This document shows, one piece after another, positions 1 to 9,066 of a DNA stretch of 64,000 bases. Below the pieces are notes generated by a model. That model had not been told where the DNA came from. It ran no database searches and worked only from the letters and a program-made list of their open reading frames with translations. The DNA comes from Microbulbifer sp. MKSA007 (lineage in GTDB: Bacteria; Pseudomonadota; Gammaproteobacteria; Pseudomonadales; Cellvibrionaceae). The position numbers and the translations under genes were made by a program. Position 1 is the first letter of the stretch, and each line of letters begins with the position of its first letter. The stretch is taken from positions 3,307,501 to 3,371,500 of the forward strand of contig CP128433.1 of the NCBI GenBank assembly GCA_032615215.1, written 5' to 3'.

Positions 1-3000
1 TAAGTTGCATGAATGCTATCACCAGAGCCAGCCGATATACTTGTTTCAATGACGCCATCAAAGCCGTTGCCATTCCACAACTTAACTTTTAACTGATCTC
101 CAGGCCAAACGATATCGACAAAACCATCATGATTAAAATCAACCAGCTGAATTTTTTTTCCTGTAATTTCTGGCAAGGAAATATAGTTATCCAGGTCGCC
201 ATCATCCGATAAGGCATAAGACCAATCATCATTTTCATCCTTTAGGATCATATCCGTCAGGCCATCGTGATCAAGGTCTGCGGGAAGCCAAATATAGTTA
301 TGAGTATTAGCCTCCTCCTGGGTGGAACCTGAAAATGTACTCGTTGAAAGAGTAATTTTTCTCCAGTCTCTATAGGTTTTAATGCATTTACGAGTAAAGG
401 GCACTAAAAACTCTGTACGACCATCCCCATCGGAATCAATAACCTCCATAGAGTGTAAATCACCAATCTCTATAGAATTTTCACAAACTTCGCTTGTTGA
501 ATTATCCGGTACAGCAATAGACTTACTAGGGCTGGTTGGATAGGAAACCATCCCGTTATTCCCTCTTTCAGCATAATAGAAGCTGATACCCTTTTTATCG
601 GTATCCCGGATAATCAGATCACCTAGTCCATCACCAGTAATATCGGATAAAACACTTTGTGTACCCGCACCGGAAGGAATGATCACAGTTGCTGTCGAAG
701 AAAACTTAGTGCCATCAAACAATCTTACGGCCCAACTGTTATCTTTCTGTCGATGAATAAAATCTAATTGACCATCACCATCGTAATCCAACAGATTCCA
801 GTCATAACGTAGGTAGTAATAGGCTCTTATTGAATGGTTGGTGTCCTGAACATCCCATTTCTCGCCATCTGATAAAGCAACCTGCAGGTATCGCTCTTCA
901 TCATCGTTCTTATAGAACCAAATGTAGTCGTCCATTCCATCGCCATTTAGGTCCGCGACACGCCCAGGCTGGAACCTATTGGCATTGGAATGGAACTTTA
1001 TTTTTGTATACTCCGTGGGATTAAATCCTGGAGCATCTACCACCTGCCAATCAAATGTAGTGGCCGCCGAACAACTATTTCCAACACACTGTTGGATACT
1101 GTACAGGCGACTTAGGGGAGGGTTTTCAGTGCTGGGCGACTCATATAAGTAGCCAAGGTTATACTCCCTAAAGCTAGCGCCATTATTAGTAATAGAGACT
1201 GCCTTAAGGCGACGTTTCAATGGGTAATCACCCACCATTAGGTTCGCGGGAACAAAGTCCAAGCGGCTTTCGTATTCAAACTGAATAACTGCATTTGCTT
1301 CAGAGCCTGCACCAAAAGCATACTCTATGCGGTCAATCCTGAAGCCACTACTATCTTCTATGTAATAGTATTCTATGGCGTTATTGCCCGAACTATCGTA
1401 AAGCTTATCGAGAACAAATGAGTCGCCGCCATTGTTAATAGTGTAGTAAGCGGTCTCACCACCTTTGGTCGTTACCTCAAATCCTGTAACACTGCCGCTG
1501 CCAGTAGCCTTAAAGCTGCGAAAGTCATTTAGTTCGGATGCATAAGTAGAATTAACGGATCCGTAGCTACCACCAGTGACAACCAAACGCTGCCCATCAA
1601 CACAAAAGCGGTCTTTTTCACCAAGCAACACCTCTGAATCATCATGTACCAATGTACGATGGCAATAACGGATAATAGACAGGCCAGAGATTCCCCAACC
1701 TAACCCCATTAAGCCATTTCTACCTTGGCTGGAATAACCAAGGGACAGCTCGGGAGCATGACCGCCTGAACCTTGCGGAAGTTCTAGCTGTAAATTATAG
1801 GTTGCAGCTCCGGAAGGGGAGACTGCTGCAGCACCTGAGAGACTGCCAGCAATATTTGCACTTTCCAGCTCAGGTTCAATAAGTTCAGTTTCTGTAGTAG
1901 GCATGCCAGATACTGATAAGTAGGCGGTATCCGCTACTAGATTACTTCCAGATTCAATAACGAGATCATCCGCCCCATTACTATTGATATCATCAATATA
2001 AATACCGTTGCTACGATCGTTAACTAACTCTGCTAGAGTTTCATCCCTTAGGTCATCAGCTCCAGAGGGGTAGCTAAACTGATTAACCCCATAAACAATA
2101 AATGGGAACTCCCCGTCTAACTCACCTCGAAAAAGAAAATCAACCTGCCCATCATTATCAAAATCACCTACAAGGTAATCCGTCCCTAGGGTAAGCTGAA
2201 CTGCATCAGCCAAAAGGGTTTCTGAAATATTGTCATATTCTAGATAGTGAGTATCGGGTCCAAACCAGGGCTTAACCTCCGAACCATATATAGTAAATAT
2301 TGGGTTTGGTGGCAGCGTAATAGGAGTAGCTATATCTCCATGTAAAATAAGAAGCCTTTTGCTACTGTAAAAGTGATAATCCAAAAAACCGTCACTGTTG
2401 TAATCACCAACAAAAACAGCATACCCATAATTGTCCAGGGAAAAATCTAGGGCTGATACAGGCAAAGAAACTTCAACTTCTTCAGACTCCTGCCCGCTAC
2501 TACAGACATAATTTCCAGTTCCGTAGGCACTAAATTTGCACGTCTTTACTAGAAATTCAATCGATCCGGTGTGCTGCAGATCAACACTAAGAGATTTCGG
2601 CTGATCAGCATCTACTTCATCTAAGTCCTGCCATTCACCGGCATTCACACGAAACTCTAAATCGTAGTAGTCAGCACCAGAAACTGAATTCCAGGTGAGA
2701 TCTATTGAATCTCCGAGCGTACCCACTGTATCACTGACAGAAACACTGGAGGGGGATGATAGGGCTTTGAGTACTTCAGTGCTGCCACTGTCAGTTAAAT
2801 TCCACCCTAGATCTGTTTCATCTATCAGGCGAACTGTAATGACATAATTATAAATCCCCTCTCCGTAGCCACTTACCTCAAGGTCATCTTCCCTTGTAAG
2901 CGTTACTTTTCGGATTTGCCCTACACCTTGCTTTGACTCAACGATTTCTGCACTGTCTATGAATGACCAATCAACTCTAACGGTATAATTACCAGTTGAG

Positions 3001-3137
3001 GACTGCGATGGAACAGAAATATAATTTTTTGCAGTTGCAACTGCGCTAGCTGCCATTAGGCATATAATTACTGCGAAGCGGGCTAGCCAACTAGAGCGCG
3101 CCCCACCAAATTCTGCCCATGAAACACAACTCTGCAC
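1..3137 (-). CDS. Secreted SpvB/RHS-type protein with FG-GAP repeats (partial, runs off the left edge)
   Basis: One reading frame stays open on the minus strand from about 3137 to base 1, so the C-terminus lies outside the window. I chose the GTG at 3137 because a G-rich stretch lies about 10 nt upstream and it gives a signal peptide ending near ATA-KNY; an ATG at 3056 would cut that peptide. A fibronectin-III-like segment follows, then at least nine FG-GAP/VCBS-like loops of the DxDxDGxxD type (for example DYNSDGFLD, DFDNDGQVD, DLNGDGMDD, DYDGDGQLD). In between is the SpvB/TcB signature LSLGYSSQGRNGLMGLGWGI with CHRTLVHDD and DRFCVDGQRLVV. Known members form beta-propeller/RHS shells of Tc toxins or polymorphic toxins; the toxic end, if any, is not visible here. 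Confidence 0.85.
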   Translation of the reverse strand, partial: MQSCVSWAEFGGARSSWLARFAVIICLMAASAVATAKNYISVPSQSSTGNYTVRVDWSFIDSAEIVESKQGVGQIRKVTLTREDDLEVSGYGEGIYNYVITVRLIDETDLGWNLTDSGSTEVLKALSSPSSVSVSDTVGTLGDSIDLTWNSVSGADYYDLEFRVNAGEWQDLDEVDADQPKSLSVDLQHTGSIEFLVKTCKFSAYGTGNYVCSSGQESEEVEVSLPVSALDFSLDNYGYAVFVGDYNSDGFLDYHFYSSKRLLILHGDIATPITLPPNPIFTIYGSEVKPWFGPDTHYLEYDNISETLLADAVQLTLGTDYLVGDFDNDGQVDFLFRGELDGEFPFIVYGVNQFSYPSGADDLRDETLAELVNDRSNGIYIDDINSNGADDLVIESGSNLVADTAYLSVSGMPTTETELIEPELESANIAGSLSGAAAVSPSGAATYNLQLELPQGSGGHAPELSLGYSSQGRNGLMGLGWGISGLSIIRYCHRTLVHDDSEVLLGEKDRFCVDGQRLVVTGGSYGSVNSTYASELNDFRSFKATGSGSVTGFEVTTKGGETAYYTINNGGDSFVLDKLYDSSGNNAIEYYYIEDSSGFRIDRIEYAFGAGSEANAVIQFEYESRLDFVPANLMVGDYPLKRRLKAVSITNNGASFREYNLGYLYESPSTENPPLSRLYSIQQCVGNSCSAATTFDWQVVDAPGFNPTEYTKIKFHSNANRFQPGRVADLNGDGMDDYIWFYKNDDEERYLQVALSDGEKWDVQDTNHSIRAYYYLRYDWNLLDYDGDGQLDFIHRQKDNSWAVRLFDGTKFSSTATVIIPSGAGTQSVLSDITGDGLGDLIIRDTDKKGISFYYAERGNNGMVSYPTSPSKSIAVPDNSTSEVCENSIEIGDLHSMEVIDSDGDGRTEFLVPFTRKCIKTYRDWRKITLSTSTFSGSTQEEANTHNYIWLPADLDHDGLTDMILKDENDDWSYALSDDGDLDNYISLPEITGKKIQLVDFNHDGFVDIVWPGDQLKVKLWNGNGFDGVIETSISAGSGDSIHAT

Positions 3138-3661
3138 AAAAACCCCCAACCCCAGCAAAAATTAACACTTGACGACAAATTAAGCGTTGAATGACAGTCT
3201 CTTATTTATTAGTTGAGACCATATTGACGAAAATACCTTAAGGAAAAGCATTTCATCTTGATATCCGCAAACCGCGCGCGAGCCTACCAGACTAAAGAAA
3301 AGAATTCTACCGGGGGAATGTAAAGATTGACCGAGCTTCAGCTATATAATTGATTTAATAAAAGAAAATAACAATCAATAGCCTAAAGACAAGGCCGCCG
3401 ACATAAGGAGGGACTCTTTGGGATAAGTGAAAAACTTAAACAATATAAAGGCCAGCTCTATAAGCACTTCAACAAAAATATTAAACAGAGGGTGATTAAT
3501 TCAAGAGGCGCCTAACACAAACCCGCAGATACCCTGACACAAATTCTTTCAGGTCCCCGGGCCGTAAAAAATATTTATCAAACCCGCTCAAAGATTTATG
3601 ATACCCTCAACACATACGCACTCAATTGCAATCTGGCCTTTTAAACTACCCCGAAATAACT
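3138..3661. other. Intergenic region
   Basis: About 520 bases between the start of the minus-strand SpvB-like gene and a plus-strand small secreted gene. It must hold the promoters of both. I see no convincing ORF, RNA gene or repeat; the sequence is moderately AT-rich. Confidence 0.5.
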
Positions 3662-3996
3662 ATGAAACTAAAAAAATCACAATCGGCATCCTGCTTTCCT
3701 TTATATCCACAGCCACAATCGCCGATTCCGGCTTTATTGTGCAAGGCGCCACAGTTACTAAGGTCTCATCAGGCGGAGAGAGTACTTTTGGGTTTAATGT
3801 CTCCGGCGGAACAGGGATTTGCGCCGACTCACGAATCAAATTTGATGTGACCGCGGTTAACAATAGTGTCGATGCAATGAATAGAGCCTATTCAGCATTA
3901 ACTGCCGCATTAGTATCAAATAATAAAGTTGATATTTGGGCAACCGATACTACCGATTGTGATACTGCCTCATCTGTTGACATTCTAAGCTCTTAA
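3662..3996 (+). pseudogene. Small secreted protein, frameshifted in its signal peptide
   Basis: The mature part reads ADSGFIVQGATVTKVSSGG and goes on to a cysteine-containing C-terminus, ending at 3996. It resembles small secreted gammaproteobacterial proteins of the DUF5992 / subtilase-cytotoxin-B-like kind (from memory, not certain). The natural start is the ATG at 3662 (MKLKK...), but the frame of the signal-peptide core (ITIGILLSFISTATIADSG) is only reached if one more A is present in the A run at about 3670-3676. An in-frame ATG at 3598 gives an odd 20-residue leader. Either a base is missing in the read or the gene is dead. Confidence 0.5.
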
Positions 3997-4100
3997 TCTT
4001 GGGGCCTCTGAAGCAGGCTGATCCTAACTGTACGCCAGGCGCGGCCAGTAAAACCTAGCTACAAGCCCACCCCAATCATAGATTATAAGAATATTTTTAC

Positions 4101-4298
4101 TTATTGATAAGAACGAATATATTCCGGCCCCTTAACGGTGTCGCCCCATATTCCCAAATCAACCGCACTGCAACTACCTACATCTAGGTATTTGAGTTTT
4201 ACTGTTTTTTGCGCAACAGCCGCGGCCATTATTGCAGAGACCCAAATTTTGCAGACCTCAACACTAATCTCATCATATTCTTCTTTTACATTACACAT
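4101..4298 (-). pseudogene. Fragment of a small secreted protein
   Basis: The 65-residue frame ends in VCKIWVSAIMAAAVAQKTVK and GPEYIRSYQ, a pattern I associate with C-termini of small secreted marine proteins of the same general type as the gene at 3662. In the same frame, codons upstream of the ATG at 4298 still read protein-like (TYGFWLAIRNSSDESQR) up to a stop near 4360. The real N-terminus and signal peptide are therefore missing or out of frame. A GTG about 70 bases upstream opens a signal-like stretch (FKNVLMAFGLLSGIAL) in another frame. It could be a remnant or another one-base error. Confidence 0.4.
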
Positions 4299-4580
4299 CC
4301 TTTGCGATTCATCAGAGCTATTCCTGATAGCAAGCCAAAAGCCATAAGTACATTTTTAAAGCTCACAAGAAAAGCCCCTTATATTTAAACATGAAATAAT
4401 ATTTAAATATAAGTAAATAGTCGATATGTAAATGGCCAAAAAAATAAGCTTTACTCGGCATTAAACTTTTTAAATAAAAATATAAAGAATAAAACTAGGG
4501 AAACTTCAAGTCATATTTATGAAAATACCAAAGAGTAGCCCGGCTCAAATCCCGGGCGCTCTAAAAAGCCAACACCACCT

Positions 4581-5435
4581 CTAACAAAAAATCTCCCGCG
4601 CCCGACTCGGTGACACCACCTTTCGCCCAGTCTCTTCAGCTACAGCCGCAAGAGCCTCAATCAATTGACCATTCCCTGAAGTCCGCTCTCCTCCCGGCAA
4701 GTAAAAGGTATCTTCAACTCCAGTGCGCAAATGGCCGCCCAATTCTGCAGTCTTGCGATGCACCGGCCAGATTTCCTCACGGCCGATCACTGTGCTCTGC
4801 CATAAGCAGCCGGGCTTCATATATTTTGGAATAATCTCCAGTAAATTGGGGTCGGCAGGCATACCTGAAGCCACTCCCATCACCAGGTTGTAGTTGGGCT
4901 TATCCACCATCCCTACATCCGCATACATTCCCACAGAGCGAACGATACCGATATCAAAGCACTCAAATTCCGGGCGGGTACCGGTCTCCCGACAAACTGC
5001 CAACAGCTCCTCTACCTTATCAACCGGGTTATCAAATACCATGGGTGGCCAAGCCCAGGTGCCGTTGGATCGCGCCTTTAAATAGTTCAGGCTTCCCGCA
5101 TTACAGGCGGCAATTTCCGGCTTACCGGCACGCACACAACTCAAGGGGCCTTGCTGATCCCGTCCGATAGTGCCAGTTGAAAAATTTAGAATAACGCCAG
5201 GGCATTTATCGCGAATTGCATCGGCAATTTCCAAGGCTATTTGCGGGTCCCAGGTGGGTAAATGGCCTTTATTTTCCTCTTGCGCGCGGAAATGAACATG
5301 CATAACGGAAGCCCCCGCATCGTAGGCTTCACGGGCGGATTCCGCCATTTCCTTGGGGGTTACCGGGACCGGGTGCTGCTGGGGGTTGGTAAGCACTCCG
5401 GTTAGGGCGCAAGTAATCACCACTTCATCAGACAT
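4581..5435 (-). CDS. Beta-keto acid cleavage enzyme (BKACE, DUF849 family)
   Basis: A 284-residue TIM-barrel enzyme of the 3-keto-5-aminohexanoate cleavage (Kce) superfamily. Members use acetyl-CoA and a metal ion to split a beta-keto acid into acetoacetate and a CoA ester. The start is the ATG at 5435 (MSDEVVITCALTGV), which has a clean AGGAGAG about 8 nt upstream; the longer upstream frame is non-coding. Seen: the N-terminal PVTPKEMAESA, the metal-binding HVHFR, NFSTGTIG, and the C-terminal VGREDT-like region written here as TGVEDTFYL. Length matches the family. The substrate cannot be read from sequence. The gene stands alone; the next gene (S9 peptidase) is divergent. Confidence 0.9.
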   Translation of the reverse strand: MSDEVVITCALTGVLTNPQQHPVPVTPKEMAESAREAYDAGASVMHVHFRAQEENKGHLPTWDPQIALEIADAIRDKCPGVILNFSTGTIGRDQQGPLSCVRAGKPEIAACNAGSLNYLKARSNGTWAWPPMVFDNPVDKVEELLAVCRETGTRPEFECFDIGIVRSVGMYADVGMVDKPNYNLVMGVASGMPADPNLLEIIPKYMKPGCLWQSTVIGREEIWPVHRKTAELGGHLRTGVEDTFYLPGGERTSGNGQLIEALAAVAEETGRKVVSPSRAREIFC

Positions 5436-5698
5436 CGCTGGCTCTCCTGAATTATCTTTGTTAAGGCCGCTGTTTACAGGGCTATCCAGCGTGTGCGCGT
5501 CGCTCCGACAACACCAACTGATCGTAAAAGGACCAGAGCGAGTGGAAGAGCTGATTCTGGATAGTGCATCGACAAAATACAGCACCAAGCGCTTGCTTGG
5601 TTATACGAGACTATCATAGGGCCCCCGCCAAGGCACCTTGTTTCCCCGGATTCATCTCGGCAGAATGCGAAAAAACCCAATAAGGAAGTAAGTACCTC

Positions 5699-7645
5699 AT
5701 GAGCGAGACTATCACTCCAACCATCGCCCCTTACGGCAGCTGGAAATCTGCAATCAACGCAGAACTTCTCGTGGAGGGCAGCGTTCGCCTGGCAGAAGCC
5801 AATTTAGTAGATGGCCGCTATTACTGGCTGGAGTCCCGCCCGTCTGAAAAAGGCAGGAATGTACTGGTGCAGTATTGTCCAAAAAATGGGCGCAGAGATC
5901 TCACCCCCGCCCCTATCGCCGTACGCACCAAAGCCCATGAATATGGAGGCGGCAGTTATCTTGTTTACGGTGACACCGCCTATTTCGTACTGGCAGAAGA
6001 TCAGCGCATTTATCGTATGAAGCTCGACAATGCGATCCCCGAAGCAATCACCGCAGAAAATAGCTCCCGCTACGCCGATCTGATTATCGACCCCCTGAGA
6101 AATCGATTAATTTGTGTCGAGGAAGATACCAGTGGCCACCAACAGGGCGAGGAAACCCGTGCGCGCATTATCGCGGTAGACCTAAACAACCCACTGGCAA
6201 ATCCGCCGACAATCCTTCAAGAAGGGGCAGACTTTTATTCGAACCCAACTCTGAATCCGGCCGGTGATCGACTCGCATTTCTGCGCTGGCACCACCCTAA
6301 CCTCCCCTGGGACGCGACAGAACTCTGTATCGCCAAACTCGATCAGGCGGGAGATATCGGTGAAGTCACCCAAGTAGCCGGCGGTGAGAATGAATCCGTC
6401 TTTCAGCCCCAGTGGTCTCCTGAGGGCGAACTCTGCTATGTCTCTGATCGCAACAACTGGTGGAACCTATATAGGCTGGGACAAAGCGACCCCTTGTGGG
6501 AAAAAGAAGCAGAATTCGCCACTCCGCAGTGGGTATTTGGAATGTCCACTTACGGCTTTATTAGCCCCACAGAAATCCTCTGTACTTACACCCAGAATGG
6601 CACTTGGCACCTTGGAAAGGTCGACATAAAAAGCGGAGAGTATCAAACTCTTCCCCAGCCTTATTGTGATATCGAAAGCCTGCACTGTGAAAATGGCAAC
6701 GGGGTGATGATTGCCGCAGGTGCAGAGAGTTTTCCCGCTGTTATTAGCTTTAACCAAAAGACGGGTAAAACGGAACAGATTGCCAGTAGCAATAGCAGCT
6801 CGCTGCCAACCGATTTGTTCTCCATCGCTCAAGCCGTCACTTTCCAAGTGGATAATCGCGCCGTACACGGGTTTTATTACCCACCCCACAACCCCAACTT
6901 CCAAGCACCTAGTGGCGATAAGCCACCGCTGATTGTATTTAGTCATGGAGGCCCCACCGGCGCTACATCAGCAGGCCTCAGCCTGAAAGTTCAATACTGG
7001 ACAAGCCGGGGATTCGCCATTCTGGACGTAAACTACTCCGGCAGTACCGGCTATGGCCGCAAGTATCGGGACCGCCTCGCCGATAAATGGGGTATCTATG
7101 ACGTGGAAGATGTCTGCGCCGGTGCAGAATACCTGGTAGAAGATGGGCTCGCCGACCCCAATCGCCTGCTGATCAAAGGTGGTAGTGCCGGCGGTTACAC
7201 AGTCCTGGCGGCGTTAACCTACCACGATACCTTTAAAGCCGGTGCCAGCCATTATGGAATTGGAGAGTTGAGCAGCCTCGCCAAAGACACCCACAAGTTT
7301 GAGTCCCGCTACCTGGATAAACTGGTAGGGCCCTGGCCTTCCGCAGAAAAAGTCTACCTTCAGCGCTCCCCCATTAACGATGTGGAAAAGCTGAATTGCC
7401 CTGTGATTTTCTTCCAGGGCATGGAGGACAAGGTAGTACCACCCAACCAAGCCGAAACCATGGTGGATGCCCTGAGGGAGCGAGGTATCCCGGTGTCTTA
7501 TATTACATTTGCCAATGAAGGGCATGGATTCCGCAGCGGCGACAGCATCAAGTTGGCCCTGGAGGGAGAGCTTGAATTCTACAGCCGCATATTTGATTTC
7601 CCGCTCGCGGAACCCGGCCCGGGAATTACCATCGAAAACCTATAA
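5699..7645 (+). CDS. S9 family prolyl oligopeptidase (acylaminoacyl/dipeptidyl peptidase type)
   Basis: A 648-residue serine peptidase with an N-terminal beta-propeller (roughly residues 20-370) and a C-terminal alpha/beta-hydrolase domain. The oxyanion strand is VFSHGGPTG and the nucleophile sits in GGSAGGYT (Ser near residue 495). The charge-relay residues lie in GMEDKVVPP (Asp near 576) and NEGHGF (His near 608). No signal peptide is visible, so it is probably cytoplasmic and trims short peptides. AAGGAAG about 9 nt upstream supports the ATG at 5699. greB follows 40 nt downstream on the same strand and may be co-transcribed. Confidence 0.92.
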   Translation: MSETITPTIAPYGSWKSAINAELLVEGSVRLAEANLVDGRYYWLESRPSEKGRNVLVQYCPKNGRRDLTPAPIAVRTKAHEYGGGSYLVYGDTAYFVLAEDQRIYRMKLDNAIPEAITAENSSRYADLIIDPLRNRLICVEEDTSGHQQGEETRARIIAVDLNNPLANPPTILQEGADFYSNPTLNPAGDRLAFLRWHHPNLPWDATELCIAKLDQAGDIGEVTQVAGGENESVFQPQWSPEGELCYVSDRNNWWNLYRLGQSDPLWEKEAEFATPQWVFGMSTYGFISPTEILCTYTQNGTWHLGKVDIKSGEYQTLPQPYCDIESLHCENGNGVMIAAGAESFPAVISFNQKTGKTEQIASSNSSSLPTDLFSIAQAVTFQVDNRAVHGFYYPPHNPNFQAPSGDKPPLIVFSHGGPTGATSAGLSLKVQYWTSRGFAILDVNYSGSTGYGRKYRDRLADKWGIYDVEDVCAGAEYLVEDGLADPNRLLIKGGSAGGYTVLAALTYHDTFKAGASHYGIGELSSLAKDTHKFESRYLDKLVGPWPSAEKVYLQRSPINDVEKLNCPVIFFQGMEDKVVPPNQAETMVDALRERGIPVSYITFANEGHGFRSGDSIKLALEGELEFYSRIFDFPLAEPGPGITIENL

Positions 7646-7684
7646 TTAAATAATATTGTATTAGAAAGAGATTAAAAAAATACT

Positions 7685-8184
7685 ATGGGAAGATGGAGAC
7701 CGCCGCGTCCACGCGGCTCCCGCTACATCACCGCAGAGGGCGCGCAGCGTATGCGCGCCGAAGTTAAGCACCTCTGGGAGGAGGAGCGCCCCCGGGTAAC
7801 CCAGGCAGTTAGCGACGCCGCCAAGCTGGGAGATCGCTCGGAAAACGCAGACTATATCTACGGTAAAAAAAGACTGCGGGAAATCGACAGCCGCGTGCGC
7901 TTTCTCACCAAGCGCCTGGAAGAGATTACTGTTGTAGATCGAATACCGGACGATAAGGAAAAGGTTTTTTTGGCGCCTGGGTAACACTTGAAGATGATGA
8001 GGGCGAGAGTGTTTGCTACCGCATTGTGGGACCCGATGAATTCGATGTAAAAGCAGGCTTGATATCCATGGACTCCCCCGTTGCCCGTGCTTTATTAGGG
8101 CGCAAGCTCGATGATGAAGTAGATATTCGTCAGGGAGAAAAGTGGAAGACTTTTTATATTACTGACATTCGTTACGAGGAGTAG
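7685..8184 (+). pseudogene. greB: Transcript cleavage factor GreB, apparent -1 frameshift
   Basis: The N-terminal coiled-coil domain is intact (RGSRYITAEGAQRMRAEV, then KLGDRSENADYIYGKKRLRE), as in GreB, which rescues backtracked RNA polymerase. The frame stops at 7984, but the neighbouring frame continues directly with the C-terminal FKBP-like domain (GAWVTLEDDEGESVCYRIVG to WKTFYITDIRYEE) and ends at 8184. The break is in a T7 run (7965-7971); eight T would restore KVFFGAWVTL and a normal length of about 166 residues. Since greB is well conserved and otherwise undamaged, a one-base sequencing error is the simplest reading. Confidence 0.85.
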
Positions 8185-8206
8185 TTTCGGCCTCCAGAGC
8201 CTATGA

Positions 8207-8240
8207 AGAGGTCGTACTTATAGAACTAAATACGACCTCT
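8207..8240. terminator. Stem-loop between convergent genes
   Basis: AGAGGTCGTA and TACGACCTCT form a perfect 10-bp stem with a 14-nt loop. It lies between the end of greB (plus) and the end of the membrane-protein gene (minus), as expected for a shared terminator. There is no good T tract on either side. Confidence 0.45.
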
Positions 8241-8266
8241 AAACAACCAAGCTGAGATAGTCATTA

Positions 8267-8701
8267 TCATAATTTTACCAATCCATGCCGATACTTATAC
8301 AACGCTTTCTCCTCCTCATAGTTTAATCGGCGCCTTGACACAGCCAGACAACACAAGATGTTTAGTAGTGGAAGTAAAAATATATAAATGGAAATCCCCC
8401 CTAAGCTCACCCAGATAGAGACGATCACCCCACTCAATAACCCAGGAATCACGCGGTAGGATGCTGTAACAGGCCGCCCCATAAACTTAACGAGGATACC
8501 GGCAATAAATCCTGGGATCACATAAACATACAAAGGGATAATACTGCGGGCAAATGAGAGTAAAACCAGCGTACTAAAAGTACCTAACAACACCGCGAAT
8601 ATCGAGAGGGGCATACTCTGCTCTTTCAGTAATCTCTCAATCAAAGAATGGTACTTACTGGTATTTAATTCACTTTTAGGGGCTTTATAAATATCATTCA
8701 T
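8267..8701 (-). CDS. Small integral membrane protein, unknown function
   Basis: A 144-residue protein starting MNDIYKAPKSEL. This short N-terminal motif (xYKAPxSxL) is common in unrelated small membrane proteins of gammaproteobacteria. About four hydrophobic segments follow (roughly residues 30-50, 55-72, 83-100 and 102-122), with a basic, charged C-terminus (SRRRLNYEEEKALYKYRHG) probably in the cytoplasm. I do not recognise a function. The gene stands alone, convergent with greB. Confidence 0.7.
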   Translation of the reverse strand: MNDIYKAPKSELNTSKYHSLIERLLKEQSMPLSIFAVLLGTFSTLVLLSFARSIIPLYVYVIPGFIAGILVKFMGRPVTASYRVIPGLLSGVIVSIWVSLGGISIYIFLLPLLNILCCLAVSRRRLNYEEEKALYKYRHGLVKL

Positions 8702-8830
8702 AGGGCTTGTACACTTTCAGGGTCCGCCGAAGTGTGGCCATAGTATCTCAAGTCACCGTTTACCAAAACACTAGATGAAAATAATCTAGAATCGCTTACA
8801 AATACACGAATTGAAATGTGCCCATAGAAA

Positions 8831-9019
8831 ATGCGATTTCAAACTTCACAAGTACAACCTGTTACTTATTCTGCTTATCATATCGAAGCCATCAGACCGC
8901 GCAAGAGTATCCATCGCCACCAAAAGCTAATTAAATGGTATGAGCCCCAAGTAAAAATCGATAGTCATTCTGTAACAACCTTAGAAGCGAACCTATACGC
9001 CCTTATAAAAAGCCAATAA
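8831..9019 (+). CDS. Hypothetical small basic protein
   Basis: A 62-residue frame (MRFQTSQVQPVTYSAYHIEA...) rich in His, Lys and Arg, with no membrane segment. No convincing ribosome binding site is seen. It is followed at once by a stem-loop, which slightly favours a real transcript. It is not recognised, and a chance ORF is possible. Confidence 0.35.
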   Translation: MRFQTSQVQPVTYSAYHIEAIRPRKSIHRHQKLIKWYEPQVKIDSHSVTTLEANLYALIKSQ

Positions 9020-9044
9020 AGGCTTACCCTTTTGGATAAGCCTT
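9019..9044. terminator. Intrinsic terminator between convergent genes
   Basis: AAGGCTTA and TAAGCCTT make an 8-bp stem around a 10-nt loop. On the minus strand the stem is followed by T-rich sequence (TTTATTGGCTTTTTA), so it mainly fits termination of the toxin-like gene that ends at 9067. Confidence 0.6.
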
Positions 9045-9066
9045 CAGTAAAACTAAAAAACTCTTT

